Below, piece after piece: positions 46,488 to 58,094 of a stretch of 64,000 bases of DNA; the stretch's first letter is position 1; the number at the start of each line of letters is the position of its first letter. The DNA is from Perilla frutescens. Lineage: Eukaryota; Streptophyta; Magnoliopsida; Lamiales; Lamiaceae. Made by a program: the position numbers and the translations under genes. Location of the stretch: NCBI GenBank assembly GCA_026008535.1, contig BRKX01000007.1, positions 52,503,001 to 52,567,000 of the forward strand, written 5' to 3'. The notes below the pieces were generated by a model. It did no database searches. It had not been told where the DNA came from and saw only the letters and a program-made list of their open reading frames with translations.

Positions 46488-47443
46488 AGAGAAGAGATCG
46501 ACGTGTGCTTGTAGCTCGTTCACGTCGCATATGCATAAAGAAATTCGAACATGATGAGCAGCCCATGAAGTTAATTAATTCAGCCCATGTTTGAATTATT
46601 AGAGCCCAAGTTGAAGGCCCAGATTTTTTGGGATTTAATTTATCCATAGTTTAGATTTTTATTATTTAATTTTTGGTCTTTTTGATTTTTACCTTAAATA
46701 GAGTTCTAATTAAGGTAGGAATCCTTGTTAGATTAGAAAACCTTTTTATTTTCGATTTCTTAGTATTTTTAAGTTAGATTTTCGTCCACTCCCTTCATCT
46801 ATATAAGGGGATCAGTTGTGAACTTTGTTTTTCAGACGTTGATTAATATTTTGAAGTTTATTTTCAATTGTCTCACGATCCTTTGGTTGATCACCCATTT
46901 ATCAAGTTTTTTAGACCTAGCAAATCTAAAGTCCTATTTCAAACTCTTTTTAGTTCCATCGAGTTCTAGGGGGAGGGCTACCAATCGGGAGTATACGAGA
47001 TATTGCGTTTCGTCTTCACTGTAAGACGGGGTTCGAATAACTATATTTCTTTTATTATTTTTGTTCATCCTCGCCATCTACCTTCTTCCATAACCTACAT
47101 ACACCTGACCAACAACCATCGACCATACTTCAGCCATAAATCATCTCCATAATTCGTTCCATCTACATACATGCTCAATTCGCCTTAAATAACACATATA
47201 AACAATCTGCCATATTTCACCTATTTGTGTTTATTTTGGATTTGTGTTTTATTTAGTTGTTGGTCATATTCTAGAGTCTTAGGTTTCTAGTACATAATCG
47301 AGTCATATTTATCGTTGTTTACTTATTTATTTTGTGTCTTGTTATTTGTCGGATTGAATCCTTCATTCGCCTGATGTGTTTCAATCTAAAAGTCTTCCGT
47401 GTGTTTTTCTCTTAGTGTTGATCATCATACCGGGATCATATCA
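46352..47443 (+). repeat. D 3' LTR
   Basis: 1,092 bp, TGATAAATCC...ATCATATCA, with a TATATAAGGGG box at about 46798. Preceded by the purine tract AAGAGGGGAA. Confidence 0.92.
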
Positions 47444-48233
47444 CCGGGTTTGGTGGATTTAGCCATGTGTGGTTCGGCCTAGTAGGGACGGCGGTGGGTG
47501 TAGGGTCGGCCCTACAACTCAGCTTCGGTGTAGAACGGTCGAAACACAGTTCGGGTGGTCCGGATTGTCCTCGGGGTCGTGCGAACTCAGTAGAAAGGGT
47601 AGAAGATGATGTGGGATGCGTACCTTTGTTCCAAGAGGTTAGGGATGGTGCGGACGAGTAGTGGGAGCATCGTCGGTCTTCTCGAAGATGTCTCTCCACA
47701 ATCGTGGCAACTCGAAAAATCTTTTAACTCAACTTCACAAGTAATGTCCGGATTTATACCTTCAATGTACCGAATTATGATGGCGTCGAGGGATTCTTCT
47801 TTTCCAACTCAGTTGAGCATCGTCTCAAACTCCTTGTGATATTCTTCAATGGAACGGGTTCCTTGCTTGATGCGATTCAACTTCTTCTCTAGCTCCCGTT
47901 TCATAGTGGACTGGAATGAAATGTCCCCGCATGACGTCTTTCACCTCTTGCCATGTATCGATAAGCAGATATCAATCACGGTGTCTTCTCTTTTGATGAT
48001 TCTCCCACCAATCGGTTGTATACCCTCTAAACTCTAGGGATGCAAGTTGAACCTTCCTCAACTCGGGAAAATCATAACAATCGAAGATCTTATCGACCTT
48101 CCTTTACAAATCAAGGTAGACGTCTGGATCGTGACGGCCTCTAAACTCTGGAATGGTAGTCTTGATATTATTCACCATGGAGTTTTCTTCCTCGAATCTA
48201 GGTCTGTCGACGCGGAATGCGCGCCTATGAGGT
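47444..48233 (-). pseudogene. Element G gag, central part
   Basis: Lies between the D and E insertions. On the minus strand it reads a retrotransposon gag: HDPDVYLDL-stop-RKVDKIFDCYD, then GYTTDWWENHQ, then a frameshifted RIKQG-SIEEYHKEFETML segment and IEGINPDIT. Several stops and at least one frameshift are present. The E-side edge is the duplicated GAGGT. Confidence 0.8.
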
Positions 48234-49561
48234 TGATGTAACCCAGACAAATTGTACAGGATACAAGAGACGCACAGAAGACTTAAGATCGAACACGTTA
48301 ACTTTGGAAGGATTCAATCCTATTCTAATTACTCAAATAAATAAAAATAAACTGAAATAAATGAAAATATGATTCAAACAATTGTACGAACTAATCTAGA
48401 CCCAATTACGACACTTAGACTACGACACAAGATTAATACATAAATTCCAAACCAAACGGGGCTGATTTAAGGAGAGGGCTTAGGGACGAGTTAAGGGACA
48501 TGTATTAGGTGTAAGGTATGTGAAGAAGGGTTGGGTAGATAGGTTATGATAGAGAAAAGATGAACTTACTTTATAGTTGTTATTTAGGCTGAATTGAGCA
48601 CATATGAATTTGCGAATGACGGAACGGCATGGAATCGAATTGCTTGATGCTCAAACTGACTTGGGATGATGTTGTAATGTTATGGACGATGCATGGCTGA
48701 TGGAGGATGTTGGGTATGGAGGATGGAGATGTTGTCGATGGAATTGAACTTGGAGCATCTACCTAGTGAAGATAACTCCACCAAACGAATCACCACTTGA
48801 ATCCTCTTCGTAGCAATCCAACCCTAGCACCACATGAGCACTAGAATGAGACTTGAAATAAAACTTAAAGTTTGCTAATCTTCAAGAGTGTAATTTTTGA
48901 ACCAAATCACAAAGGTTTTAAAGGGGGTGAGACAATATTGATTGCACAAAGCTTAAATTATCAAATAGAGTCTAAAATAATAATGTAACATGGATCCCTT
49001 ATTTATAGGTATAAGGGAACGAAAATTAAAGCTAAAAAAGGCCTAAGAACTGATCCAAAAGGGATCTCTAACTATACTAGGAAATTGACTAAACTAGAAT
49101 TCTATTCAAGGTAGGAAATTGCCTTAAATACAATTCTAGTCAACCCTGTGTAATTATGGACGAAAATTAACATAAAAATTAAATAAAATCTGATCTAAAC
49201 TATAGTCTAAATTAATTAAATAAATACTATAGTCTAAATAAAATTCAACTCCTAATTAAATTAATTAAAGGGTCGAAATCAGCTCCATGCACACACGTGA
49301 TTCACGTCGCCATCTTCATGCATGTGACGTGCATGTGCATGCTTGTTCTTCATGTTCTCTTCTTCAAACCTTGATCTCCAATCTTTAATTGTTAACAAAG
49401 TAACAATTTTGGGGCAGCATTTAACTTCTTTTAATTCTTCAAACTTCTTGCGAATAATTGCTTGGAAATAACCTTGCAATTTCTTGGCTCGAAATCGTAT
49501 AATTGAACCCCTAAGTTGCAGCTCCGAGTTTGGTTCTTTGTTGCTTATCTTGGTCATATCA
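48234..49561 (-). repeat. E 3' LTR
   Basis: Plus-strand ends TGATGTAACCC...GGTCATATCA. Purine tract at 49562-49577. A TATTTATA-type box near 48996-49005 (reverse strand) fits a promoter. Confidence 0.9.
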
Positions 49562-50842
49562 TTCCCATCTTCTTGAAAAGAATTTGTCCTCGAATTCAAA
49601 TCTCCAGGATCAAATACGAACACGAACTGGTCATTAATCTCTCTTTGCACAAACTCCATGAGGCAAATCTTCATGATCATTAACATGAACTCCCACTCGG
49701 TGTTGGATGGTCGAAGCTTTTTTAGCACCATAGAACGCTTTGATATTGCATTTTCGAACAAGTCTGGTGGTACTTCAACTTCCATCAAAACAACTTTAAC
49801 AACATGTAGAATAGAGACATCACAAGAAAACGGTTGACAAAATATGTTAGAACTCGATGGATCCGCCATGCTAGATTGTTCAAGCTCTTCATGATCTTCA
49901 ACCATTGCCTCATGGATATCATTCTCCTTTTCATAACAAGATTGTATCTCCAACAACTCCTCCACTCCTTCGGCTTCCTCAACTGCGTCATGGATCTCCA
50001 AATTCACAATTTGTAGTTTGTCCTCTATACAATCTTTAGGATCGGTAAGCTCCATGGACGAAACTTCCAAATCACAATTTTCTAACTCCTCCAAAATTGG
50101 CATCTCCACATTCGATGATTCTATGATGTCTACTTTCGGCTTAGATTCTTTAACTATCTCATCTTCTAAGCACATGTAAACAGACGGTGGTAATGAGATA
50201 AAAGGTACTTCAACGAAGTCTAGAATTGGTACCTTGGAAGTAGAATCGTCATGGGTGGCAATGCTCAACTCTACTTGAACCTCCTCTTTTGACTTCATCT
50301 CTAGTTCCTCTAGCCATTTTTCTATTCGGATGGCGTATTCCACCATGTCCTCCAACTCATCGAAGCGGTACAATGCTACTCTTTCATGAATTTCCCTTCA
50401 TAGACTAGTTAGAAATCTATCCATGGTATCTTCTGGATATTCTTCTACATCAGCTCATCTCATGGCTTCAATCATTTTGTTGTAGTAGTCATTTGCACTT
50501 CGATCTCTTTGCCTAAGCTTGTGTAGCTTTTCCTCCAACTCCCATTGGTAGTGATCTGGAATGAAGCGTTTCTGCATCAAATCTTTCAACTCACGTCATG
50601 TCTCGATAGGTGGAAGGCGATCTCGGTGGCACACGGTTCTGCTAGAATCCCCACCATGTTGTTGCATAGCCTTTGAACTCCAATGAAACTAATTGCACCT
50701 TCTTTGGCTCGGGAAAGTAGTAGCACTTAAAAATCTTATCAACTCTGCGTTCCCAATCTAGGTACGCATCTGGATCATGTAGACCTTTAAACTGGAAAAT
50801 GATTGTCTTGCTAGACAACTTAAGGATATGGGCATGCCTCAT
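49279..50842 (-). pseudogene. E gag plus downstream ORF reaching into U3
   Basis: The N-terminal part (50842-50642) reads DPDAYLDWERRVDKIF and GYATTWWGF. A frameshift follows near 50640. The next frame contains LPPIET-stop-RELKDLMQ and NDYYNKMIEAMR, with stops that replace Trp or Arg codons, then an uninterrupted 364-codon stretch to 49279. That stretch is acidic, contains NIFCQPFSCDVSILHV and NDQFVFVFDPGDLNSR, and crosses the purine tract into the LTR for 94 codons (PKIVTLLTIKDWRSRFEEEN). No pol motif. Confidence 0.82.
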
Positions 50843-51844
50843 AGTACCTGCATAAGTAACAAACGTGAAGAAATAAAGGACCTCACAATCCTCACTTTCT
50901 CTTGTTTGTTTCCACTCTTTTCTTTATCCACTTGTGTATCACTCAAAGTATATGTGGTTCAAAGTGTGTGAATATAGTGTATATGGGGTGGTGTATGGGT
51001 GTACGAACTGTGTGGGTGTATGGATGTATAGTGTATATGGGTGTACGGGTGGTGTATGGAGTGAGGCAGCAAGTTTTCAAACCTCTTATGGGTTAGGGAC
51101 GAAAATTTGATGTTTGGTGGTGATATATGTGATGTAGGGAAGGATTAGAAGAGATAAGGATAGAAAGAAACTAGATAGGAAAGAATAAAGGCTAGATAAG
51201 GAAAGAATTAGATGTATTTTTGAAGTTCCAAATAGAATAGGAAATCCAAAAATAAATCCAAATGATGAAAATGAAAGAATTAGAAAAGAAAAGGAAACAA
51301 GAAACTAAGAAGGAAGGAAGGTAATTTGAATGTGTACCACTAGTGTGACATAATCTAAATACCTTAATTAGACTAGACACTATATGGAAAGAACAAAAAA
51401 TAAATTACAACTTAAAAGGAAATTACCAAAAATAAAATAGAACTTAGAAGGAAAGTTCCAAAAATAAAATAAGACTCAATAGGTAACTACCAACTATAGA
51501 CTAGTACTAAAAAGGAAGGTACTAAAAATAAAATAGAACTAAAAAGGTAAATCAAAAATTGAATTTTCATTTTTTTTTCCGATCGGATTTTTTTTTATCC
51601 GATTTTTTTTTTGTTTTTTTTTTGCACTCTTTTCGTTTCTTTTTTGGTTTTTTTTTTTTTTGAAGATTCGGTCTTCTTCTTCTTCTTTTTTGACCGAAGC
51701 TCTCTTTTTTTTAACAAATTTTTTTTTCAATGAACACTAACTATTACAACTCGATAGACACGTCGACTGACACGTAAGAAATAAATTGACACGTAGAATT
51801 GAACCACGACTAGCAGAGCTGATGTGGCTCTAATGCTAAATTTA
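50843..51844 (-). other. E leader with PBS and low-complexity tracts
   Basis: The PBS-like TAGCATTAGAGCCA (minus strand) lies at 51825-51838. A GTGTATGG-rich cryptic repeat (50945-51062) is the counterpart of the CACC-rich tract in D. A poly-T region lies at 51565-51730. No ORF supported. Confidence 0.75.
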
Positions 51845-53169
51845 TGATGTAATCCGGATAAATTGTACAGGATACAAGAGACGCGCGGAAGACTTAAGAT
51901 CGAACACGTTAACTTTGGAAGGATTCAATCCTATTCTAATGACTCAAATAAATAAAAATAAACTGAAATAAATGAAAATATGATTCAAACAATTGTACGA
52001 ACTAATCTAGACCCAATTACAATACTTAGACTACGACAGAAAATTAATACACAAATTCCAAGCCAAACGGGGCTGATTTAAGGAGAGGGCTTAGGGACAA
52101 TTTAAGGGACGTGTATTAGGTATAAGGTATGTGAAGAAGGGTTGGGTAGATAGGTTATGATAGAGAAAAGATGAACTTACTTTATAGTTGTTATTTAGGC
52201 TGAATTGAGCACGTATTAATTTGTGAACGACAGAACGGCTTGAAATCGAATTGCTTCATGCTCGAACTGACTTGGGATGATGTTGTAATGTTACGAACGA
52301 CGTATGGCTGATGGAGGACGTTAGGTATGGAGGATGGAGATGTTGTCAATGGAATTGAACTTGGAGCGTCCACATAGTGAAGATAACTATACCAAACAAA
52401 TCACCACTTGAATCATCTTCGTAGCAATCCAATCCTAGCACCACACGAGCACTAGAATGAGACTTGAAATAAAACTTAAAGTTAGCTAATCTTCAAGAGT
52501 ATTTTTGAACCAAATCACAAAGGTTTTAAAGGGGGTGAGACAATATTGATTGCACAAAGCTTAAATTATCAAATAGAGTCTAAAATAATAATGTAACATG
52601 GATCCCTTATTTATAGATATAAGGGAACGAAAATTAAAGCTAAAAAAGGCCTAAGAACTGATCCAAAAGGGATCTCTAACTATACTAGGAAATTCCCTAA
52701 ACTAGAATTCTATTCAAGGTAGGAAATTGCCTTAAATACAATTCTAGTCAACCCTGTGTAATTATGGATGAAAATTAACATAAAAATTAAATAAAATCTT
52801 ATCTAAACTATAGTCTAAATTAATTAAATAAATACTATAGTCTAAAGAAAATTTAACCCTTAATTAAACTAATTAAAGGGTCGAAATTAGCTACATGCAC
52901 ACACGTGATTCACGTCGCCATCTTCATGCATGCGACGTGCATGTGCATGCTGGTTCTTCATGTTCTCTTCTTCAAACCTTGATCTCCAATCTTCAATTTT
53001 TAACAAAGTAACAAATTTGGGGCTGCATTTAACTTCTTTTAATTCTTCAAACTTCTTGCGAATAATTGCTTGGAAATAACCTTGCAGTTTATTGGCTCAA
53101 AATCGTGTAAGTGAACCTCTAAGTTGCAGCTCCGAGTTTGGTTCTTTGTTGCTTATCGTGGTCATATCA
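51845..53169 (-). repeat. E 5' LTR
   Basis: Plus-strand ends TGATGTAATCC...GGTCATATCA, collinear with 48234-49561. Confidence 0.9.
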
Positions 53170-53689
53170 GAGGTGCTCTGGGGTGATCTCGACGATTGCC
53201 ATGCCTTGGGGGCTCGAAATTGTCATCGAACTCCTCATGATCATCGGACTCAGGTCCATAATCATCATCTTCAGGCTCTGGTGTCGGCTGGGGGCGTCTG
53301 GTTGCGTCTCTGGGCTGTGCTGCGGCTCCAGCTGTGGTTCCTTGAGGCTCAACTTGCCTCTCTACTGCGCCTGGGGGTACATTGTGCCTCTCGGGAGGTC
53401 TTTGAACTGTCTAAGCTTCAGTTAACTGGGTTTTGAGGCTCCCAATCTTCTCAGCTAACTTGGTTAATTGCTCACCAAGTCTATTTTCCATCTCACGATT
53501 TTGACGATTGACATATGAGGTCAGTGCGTCAAAATGGTACTTGGCGTCCCACATAGGTGTGTTGGAAAAGGATGCTTCTTCTCCCGGTGTGAGAGGCGAC
53601 TTCAAATCGTCCTCACTGATCTTGGGCAACTCATTTTGGTTGCCTTTCTTCATGGTACCTACAAAACGAACAAACGTAAAAGAAAACAA
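53170..53689 (-). pseudogene. Element G gag N-terminus
   Basis: Reads from about MKKGNQNELPKISEDDL (53653), with a coiled-coil-like segment (NRQNREMENRLGEQLTKLAE). It passes an in-frame TAG at 53411 into a Pro-rich and acidic linker (PQPTPEPEDDDYGPESDD) and stops at the E insertion. The gag continues at 48233. Confidence 0.78.
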
Positions 53690-54445
53690 GGAAGGATCCT
53701 CACTATCTCACTTTTCTCTTCTTTGTTTTCTCTCTCATTTTTACCACTCTTGTTTTCCCTCAAGTATATGGTATAATGTATGTGTGTGTGTGTCGTGTGT
53801 TTTGGGATGAGAAATAGCACTCTTTATCAAATATCGAGGTTACAACTTAATTGCACTAAGGATCAACTGGGATTGCTAACTCGGATAGTGGTGTGGTCGA
53901 ATAGATAAGATATCTTGACTCGGGTATGAGTGAACGTGAGAGGTGAGGTGGCGTGTGGGTGGTGATGTGGAGTGGGGTGGAATGGATCCCCGATGGGTAG
54001 AAGGAAAGAAATAGAAAGGAAAAGAAAAAAAGGATTAGGTAATTTGGAATGTGTTGCACAATTGTGACACAATCTATATATCCTAATTCAACTAGACTCT
54101 ATATAGAAATAACCAAAAAGAAATTACAACTCAAATAGAAATTACCAACTAAGAAAATAAACTAGAAGGAAAGTACCAAAATAAAATAAGACTCAATTGA
54201 AAACTCAATGAATATTCTTCTTCTTTTTTTAATTTTTGGATATCTTTTTTTTTCAATTTTTTTATATGATTTTTTTTCCAATGCACACTAGTCTATTACA
54301 ACTCGATAGACTATTGACATGCAAACGACACTATTTGACATGTAAGCAAAAACATAGGCCACGTACAATGACACGTAGGCTAAAACTTGACACGTCGGAT
54401 TGAACCACGACCAGCAGAGCTGACATGGCTCTGATGCTAAATTTA
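53690..54445 (-). other. Element G leader and PBS
   Basis: Homologous in layout to the E leader, with a (TG)n stretch near 53777-53792. The PBS-like TAGCATCAGAGCCA (minus strand) is at 54426-54439. No gene seen. Confidence 0.7.
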
Positions 54446-55057
54446 TGATACGACCCAGACAATTAATCTAGGACGAATCTAGAGAATGTAGCAGAAGACT
54501 TCGGGATATAAAACACATCAACTAAAGAAGGAAAACAATCCGACTCAACTAAACAAATTAAACAACTAATCTAGACTATTAAAATACCTAAATTATGACA
54601 CGAACTATGAAACACAAATAATCCAAAAACCAAGGTAGTAGGGACGAGGGTATAAGGTTGATGGTGAGGGTAAGAATCGTGTATGGTTTGGTGAAGAATG
54701 GTTTAGAGTAGATAGGATATGTTATGGAATGATGACTTACGTGTGAAAACGGATCTTGGATGGAATGGTCTAAAACTCGACCTCGTCTTATGGAAAGAAC
54801 TTGGCCGAATCTTGGGGAAGACTTGGAGATAGATGGTTGATGGTTGGTGGACGTTGTCGTGCTATGGAATATGTTGGTGAAGGATAAAATAATTCACAAC
54901 CCGATAGCCGCCTGGAATCTCGAACGTATCCAAGGTTGAAATCTTTAAGTTGCTCTTCGATAGCGAATACCGGTTAATCCCTCTAGTGATTAAGCAATAC
55001 CCTTGAATATGACATAGATGTGCTAAACCTAAGAATGATAGTTTTTGAATCAAAATA
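54446..55057 (-). repeat. Element G 5' LTR, truncated
   Basis: Begins TGATACGACCC on the plus strand, the LTR end next to the PBS. It resembles the E LTR in layout (similar block GAATCAAAATATC against GAACCAAATCAC). Cut at about 55057 by an LTR fragment of the element-1 family. Confidence 0.65.
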
Positions 55058-55636
55058 TCGGGAGACTCGTTGGCTCGAATACTAGTGAACCAAACCTGAC
55101 TCGGGATGAAGACGAGGTCGTCAGAAGAAAGACGAGCCAAGATTCCTTTTTCAGAATTACTTTTTACTATTCACACAGACTGACATATTTTGCTCCCGAG
55201 CGTTCCATTGACCTCATAATGGAAATCCGTGAATGCAAACAGATTTCTTGAGTCGTTTCCCATAATAGGGGCTTAACAGAACAAGACTCAGATCAACGAG
55301 GAGGATTTCATAAATTTTCCAAATCACGAACCCACGTAAAAGTTACTATTCATTCATCCTTTAAATATGTTTTTCATCACCGGGAACTCAAATGACTTCA
55401 GAATAAAATTCTGGGAACATCGGCACGCTCCTTGAGTTAAAACCTTTCTAACAAGACCAAAATCGGCCATAACAGATTTCAGATCAAAATTTCCGAAAAG
55501 ATGATTTTATGAAAATTGACCCCTAAAGTCATGACTGACATCTGACTTCACTTAAACCTTATTTAAATTTCTTCCTTAACTAATTAATTACTATTAACAA
55601 TCCTCTAAACATTATTCAAAAATTTGGAGTGTTACA
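55058..55636 (-). repeat. LTR fragment of the element-1 family (H)
   Basis: The reverse strand begins TGTAACACTCCAAATTTTTG and is collinear with about 7956-8430, including the segment around GGATGAATGAATAGTAACTTTT. About 80 percent of the LTR is missing. Confidence 0.85.
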
Positions 55637-55900
55637 CTTACTACTGGGACGCCTGTGGCAGTGTGTGGAGCATGATGGCTTCACTTATAAGCAATCGTTT
55701 ATGCACAAATAGCAGACAGTGACACTTGCTCCTTTAATACCATCTCAAGTGTTAGAGGATCAGATACTACTGCAAAAAGAGGCAGACTAAATGAAAACCA
55801 AACGGGAGCAGTCAAAGGGGGAAAAAGAGTGGGAGTGACTTGATACACCACTCATGCCTTGTACAAGCTAGCCTTATCCAAGAAAATCAAGAAACCGGGT
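55637..55900 (+). pseudogene. Gypsy protease/RT spacer remnant (element I)
   Basis: Directly after H, one frame reads LLLGRLWQCVEHDGFTYKQ, then VTLAPLIPSQVLEDQ, with in-frame stops. This is the segment that follows the retropepsin in Ty3/gypsy polyproteins. It is oriented opposite to G, so it belongs to another copy. RT, RNase H and integrase are not seen before the LTR-like repeats at 56145. Confidence 0.7.
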
Positions 55901-56144
55901 CGTGCTAACCTAAAATATCTTGTCTTTTATAATGCCAATCTTTGCAGGTTCACAAAGGAGTTCCACCAGATTTATCACTGAAGGAGTTATCAAAGCATTC
56001 TGAGGTAACCCAGTAGCTGGTTGTTGATACATGGTAAAGAAATGTGAGGTGGTAAACTTTGCATCGTGCCATTAGAGGATGTGCCCGATCGATTACTGAC
56101 AAAGATCTATATTTGAGGATACATCCTTTTCAAGAGAAGGAGAA

Positions 56145-57238
56145 TGATACGATCCTAGGTGGGGTGTCGAAGATCGAGTTCGTATGTTCAGTTGGAAGAG
56201 CGCAAGTTTCAGGGCGAGCCCGAGCACGAGTGCGTCAGTCGTGCCGCCAGGCACAAGTTGCAGCACGAGTGAACCGGTCGCACTAAATGGAGCGGTGTGC
56301 AGTGTGAGTGACCTGTACTGATACTGCAGAGGGTTTTTCTTTGGGCCGGGCGTGAGGTGCAATGCGACCCAGAATGCGAGTGGGCCTGTGTTGCACCCTA
56401 TAAAAAAATTAATTATTTCTAAATTTTTGGGCTTATTTATTTCCTTTTTTTTATTTAATTCCTACTAGGATTTTCTTATTTCTTCCAACCTATATAAGGG
56501 CTTGTAATGGATTATTATTGTGGAGCTTTTTGATATTATTGATTTGAGATATCTCTGCCTGAGAATTTTATTGAACTGTGTGTTCATCCCAACTTATCAA
56601 ACAGTATATCACAACTTGATACGATCCTAGATGGGGTGCCAACAGTCAATTTTGAGAATCCACAAAGTTTAGTCATGAGAGGTAGAGTCGCAACTCAAGT
56701 CACGAACTAGATGACCCAAGTCGCAACTGGAGGGGATTCGTCTTTGTTGCAGAAGCGAACGGAGTCGCGAGTGCTAACATGGACATGAACGAGAGTGACA
56801 CATGGGTAGCAAGCCCAATCGTGAGCTGACGTGTCTCGCGTGAACTCGCGAACAATTACTATTTTCAGATTATTTAATTTATTTTTGGAATTTTAATGTT
56901 TTGGGCTTTGTTTTATTTCCTATTTAATGTTCTGCTTTTTTTTGTCCCTACCTATATAAGGGATTCTAAACATTATTTTGTAGACAAATTTTGATATTAT
57001 AATTGATATTTATCTGCATGAGATTTCTATTGAACCGTGTGTCGTGTTCATCCCGACATATCAAATAGTACAACACAACTATTTGTGGCGTCTTCGATTT
57101 ACATTTGAGGTTTTTTTTCCAGTCTCACTAGGGTTATAGGTTTCATATACCTATAGTTCGTCTATGTTGTGATGTTCGGGTCAAGGATTCTTCCCTCTAA
57201 CAACCTGATACAGTCCTGGGGTTCCAGATCGTATAACA
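56145..57238 (+). repeat. Two head-to-tail LTRs of element I (first truncated)
   Basis: TGATACGATCCTAGG starts at 56145 and TGATACGATCCTAGA at 56617. The second ends near GATCGTATAACA (57238). Both have a CCTATATAAGGG TATA box (about 56490 and 56951). The purine tract TTCAAGAGAAGGAGAA precedes the first. The first copy lacks its terminal part and runs straight into the second. Confidence 0.72.
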
Positions 57239-57395
57239 ATTGTTTGTGGCGTCAACACTTTTATTCTGATGTTCTTATTTCCAATCACAATAGAGTTGTA
57301 GGTTTCATATACCTATAGTTCATCTACGCTGTGAAGTTCGGGTCGAGGATTTCACCTTTATAACCTGATACATCTTGGCTGGGGTTCTGGATGTG
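57074..57395. repeat. Duplicated 160-bp unit
   Basis: 57074-57233 and 57234-57395 share TTTGTGGCGTC, a central GGTTTCATATACCTATAGTT, and a GGGGTTC[CT]G end. Confidence 0.8.
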
Positions 57396-57396
57396 C

Positions 57397-58001
57397 AGGG
57401 TTTCACATGTACTTTATGCTTACTCAAGGGGACATTATCAACCTGGCGCACCAGGACACAGTGCCCATATATAATGTATGACCCATCATATATGTAAATT
57501 TTACTACCCAAAATATCGAGATTATTGATCCTATCAAGAATCTCACTCATTAATAAATCAAAGCAATAGACACAACATATATATATATCCGTCAGTATAT
57601 ATGGATTAAGAACCCGAACTCTATGGATCTTTATTCTCTCACTTAGGGTCAGAACAGAGAATAGTATCGTATCATGATTCTCATCAATACACAAGCCACT
57701 ATATTAGAATAATCAGCTACTCAAGATAAACTAACTATCTGATTATTCTATGCTGCACCAATGGTGGGTTCAGGAACATTTAACCCGCGAGCTTTTTAAT
57801 ACATTGCAAGGAATCTGATGATGTCATCTTTACTTTGTGTCCACCCACACCATATAATCTACAATGCAAGTATATGGAACATGCATATAAATATAACAGT
57901 AAATAAATGCACACAGTAACTACAATTAATATTCAATCTATATTGTCAAGACATTATAGAATGTATACAAAGACAAGCTTTCTAGCATACAAACCTAACA
58001 C
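57397..58001 (-). repeat. Truncated copia LTR (J)
   Basis: Collinear with 58915-59520 of copia C: GCAGGGTTTCA, the hairpin at 57442-57455, and the end ACAAACCTAACA. The other half is missing. 58002-58094 is a short GC-rich spacer with no gene. Confidence 0.85.
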
Positions 58002-58094
58002 TTGCATTCTAACTGGGCGCGAGTGCGGTTGCGCCGCGTCTGTCCCCAGGTCGTGCCTCCCTTAGTGCTTTTCACCCCTCTGCATGGACGCGTA

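Larger units (their letters stand above)
20710..47443 (+). mobile_element. Element D: gag-only gypsy-type retrotransposon, host of copia B and F
   Basis: LTRs begin TGATAAATCC and end ATCATATCA. The 5' LTR is 20710-21270 plus 42435-42975, split by copia B; the 3' LTR is 46352-47443, about 1.09-1.10 kb each. Target duplication is TCGGG (20705-20709) and CCGGG (47444-47448), one mismatch. D lies in the gag of element G. The internal region (42976-46351) has a gag stub, the F insertion, and a conserved downstream ORF. I find no protease, RT or integrase, so D is non-autonomous. Confidence 0.85.
48234..53169 (-). mobile_element. Element E: gag-only gypsy-type retrotransposon, TSD GAGGT
   Basis: LTRs 51845-53169 (5') and 48234-49561 (3'), about 1.33 kb, with exact target duplication GAGGT at 48229-48233 and 53170-53174. 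The internal 49562-51844 holds a leader, gag, and a long downstream frame, but no protease, RT or integrase. Related to D (same purine-tract region and ORF end) and to its host G. Confidence 0.9.

Noticed and set aside
53092..53436. Plus-strand frame over the E LTR/G gag junction
   Set aside because: It crosses an insertion boundary and is antisense to the G gag linker.
57320..57694. 124-codon minus-strand frame in the copia LTR fragment
   Set aside because: It spans the junction between two unrelated repeat fragments and has no homology within the sibling LTRs.
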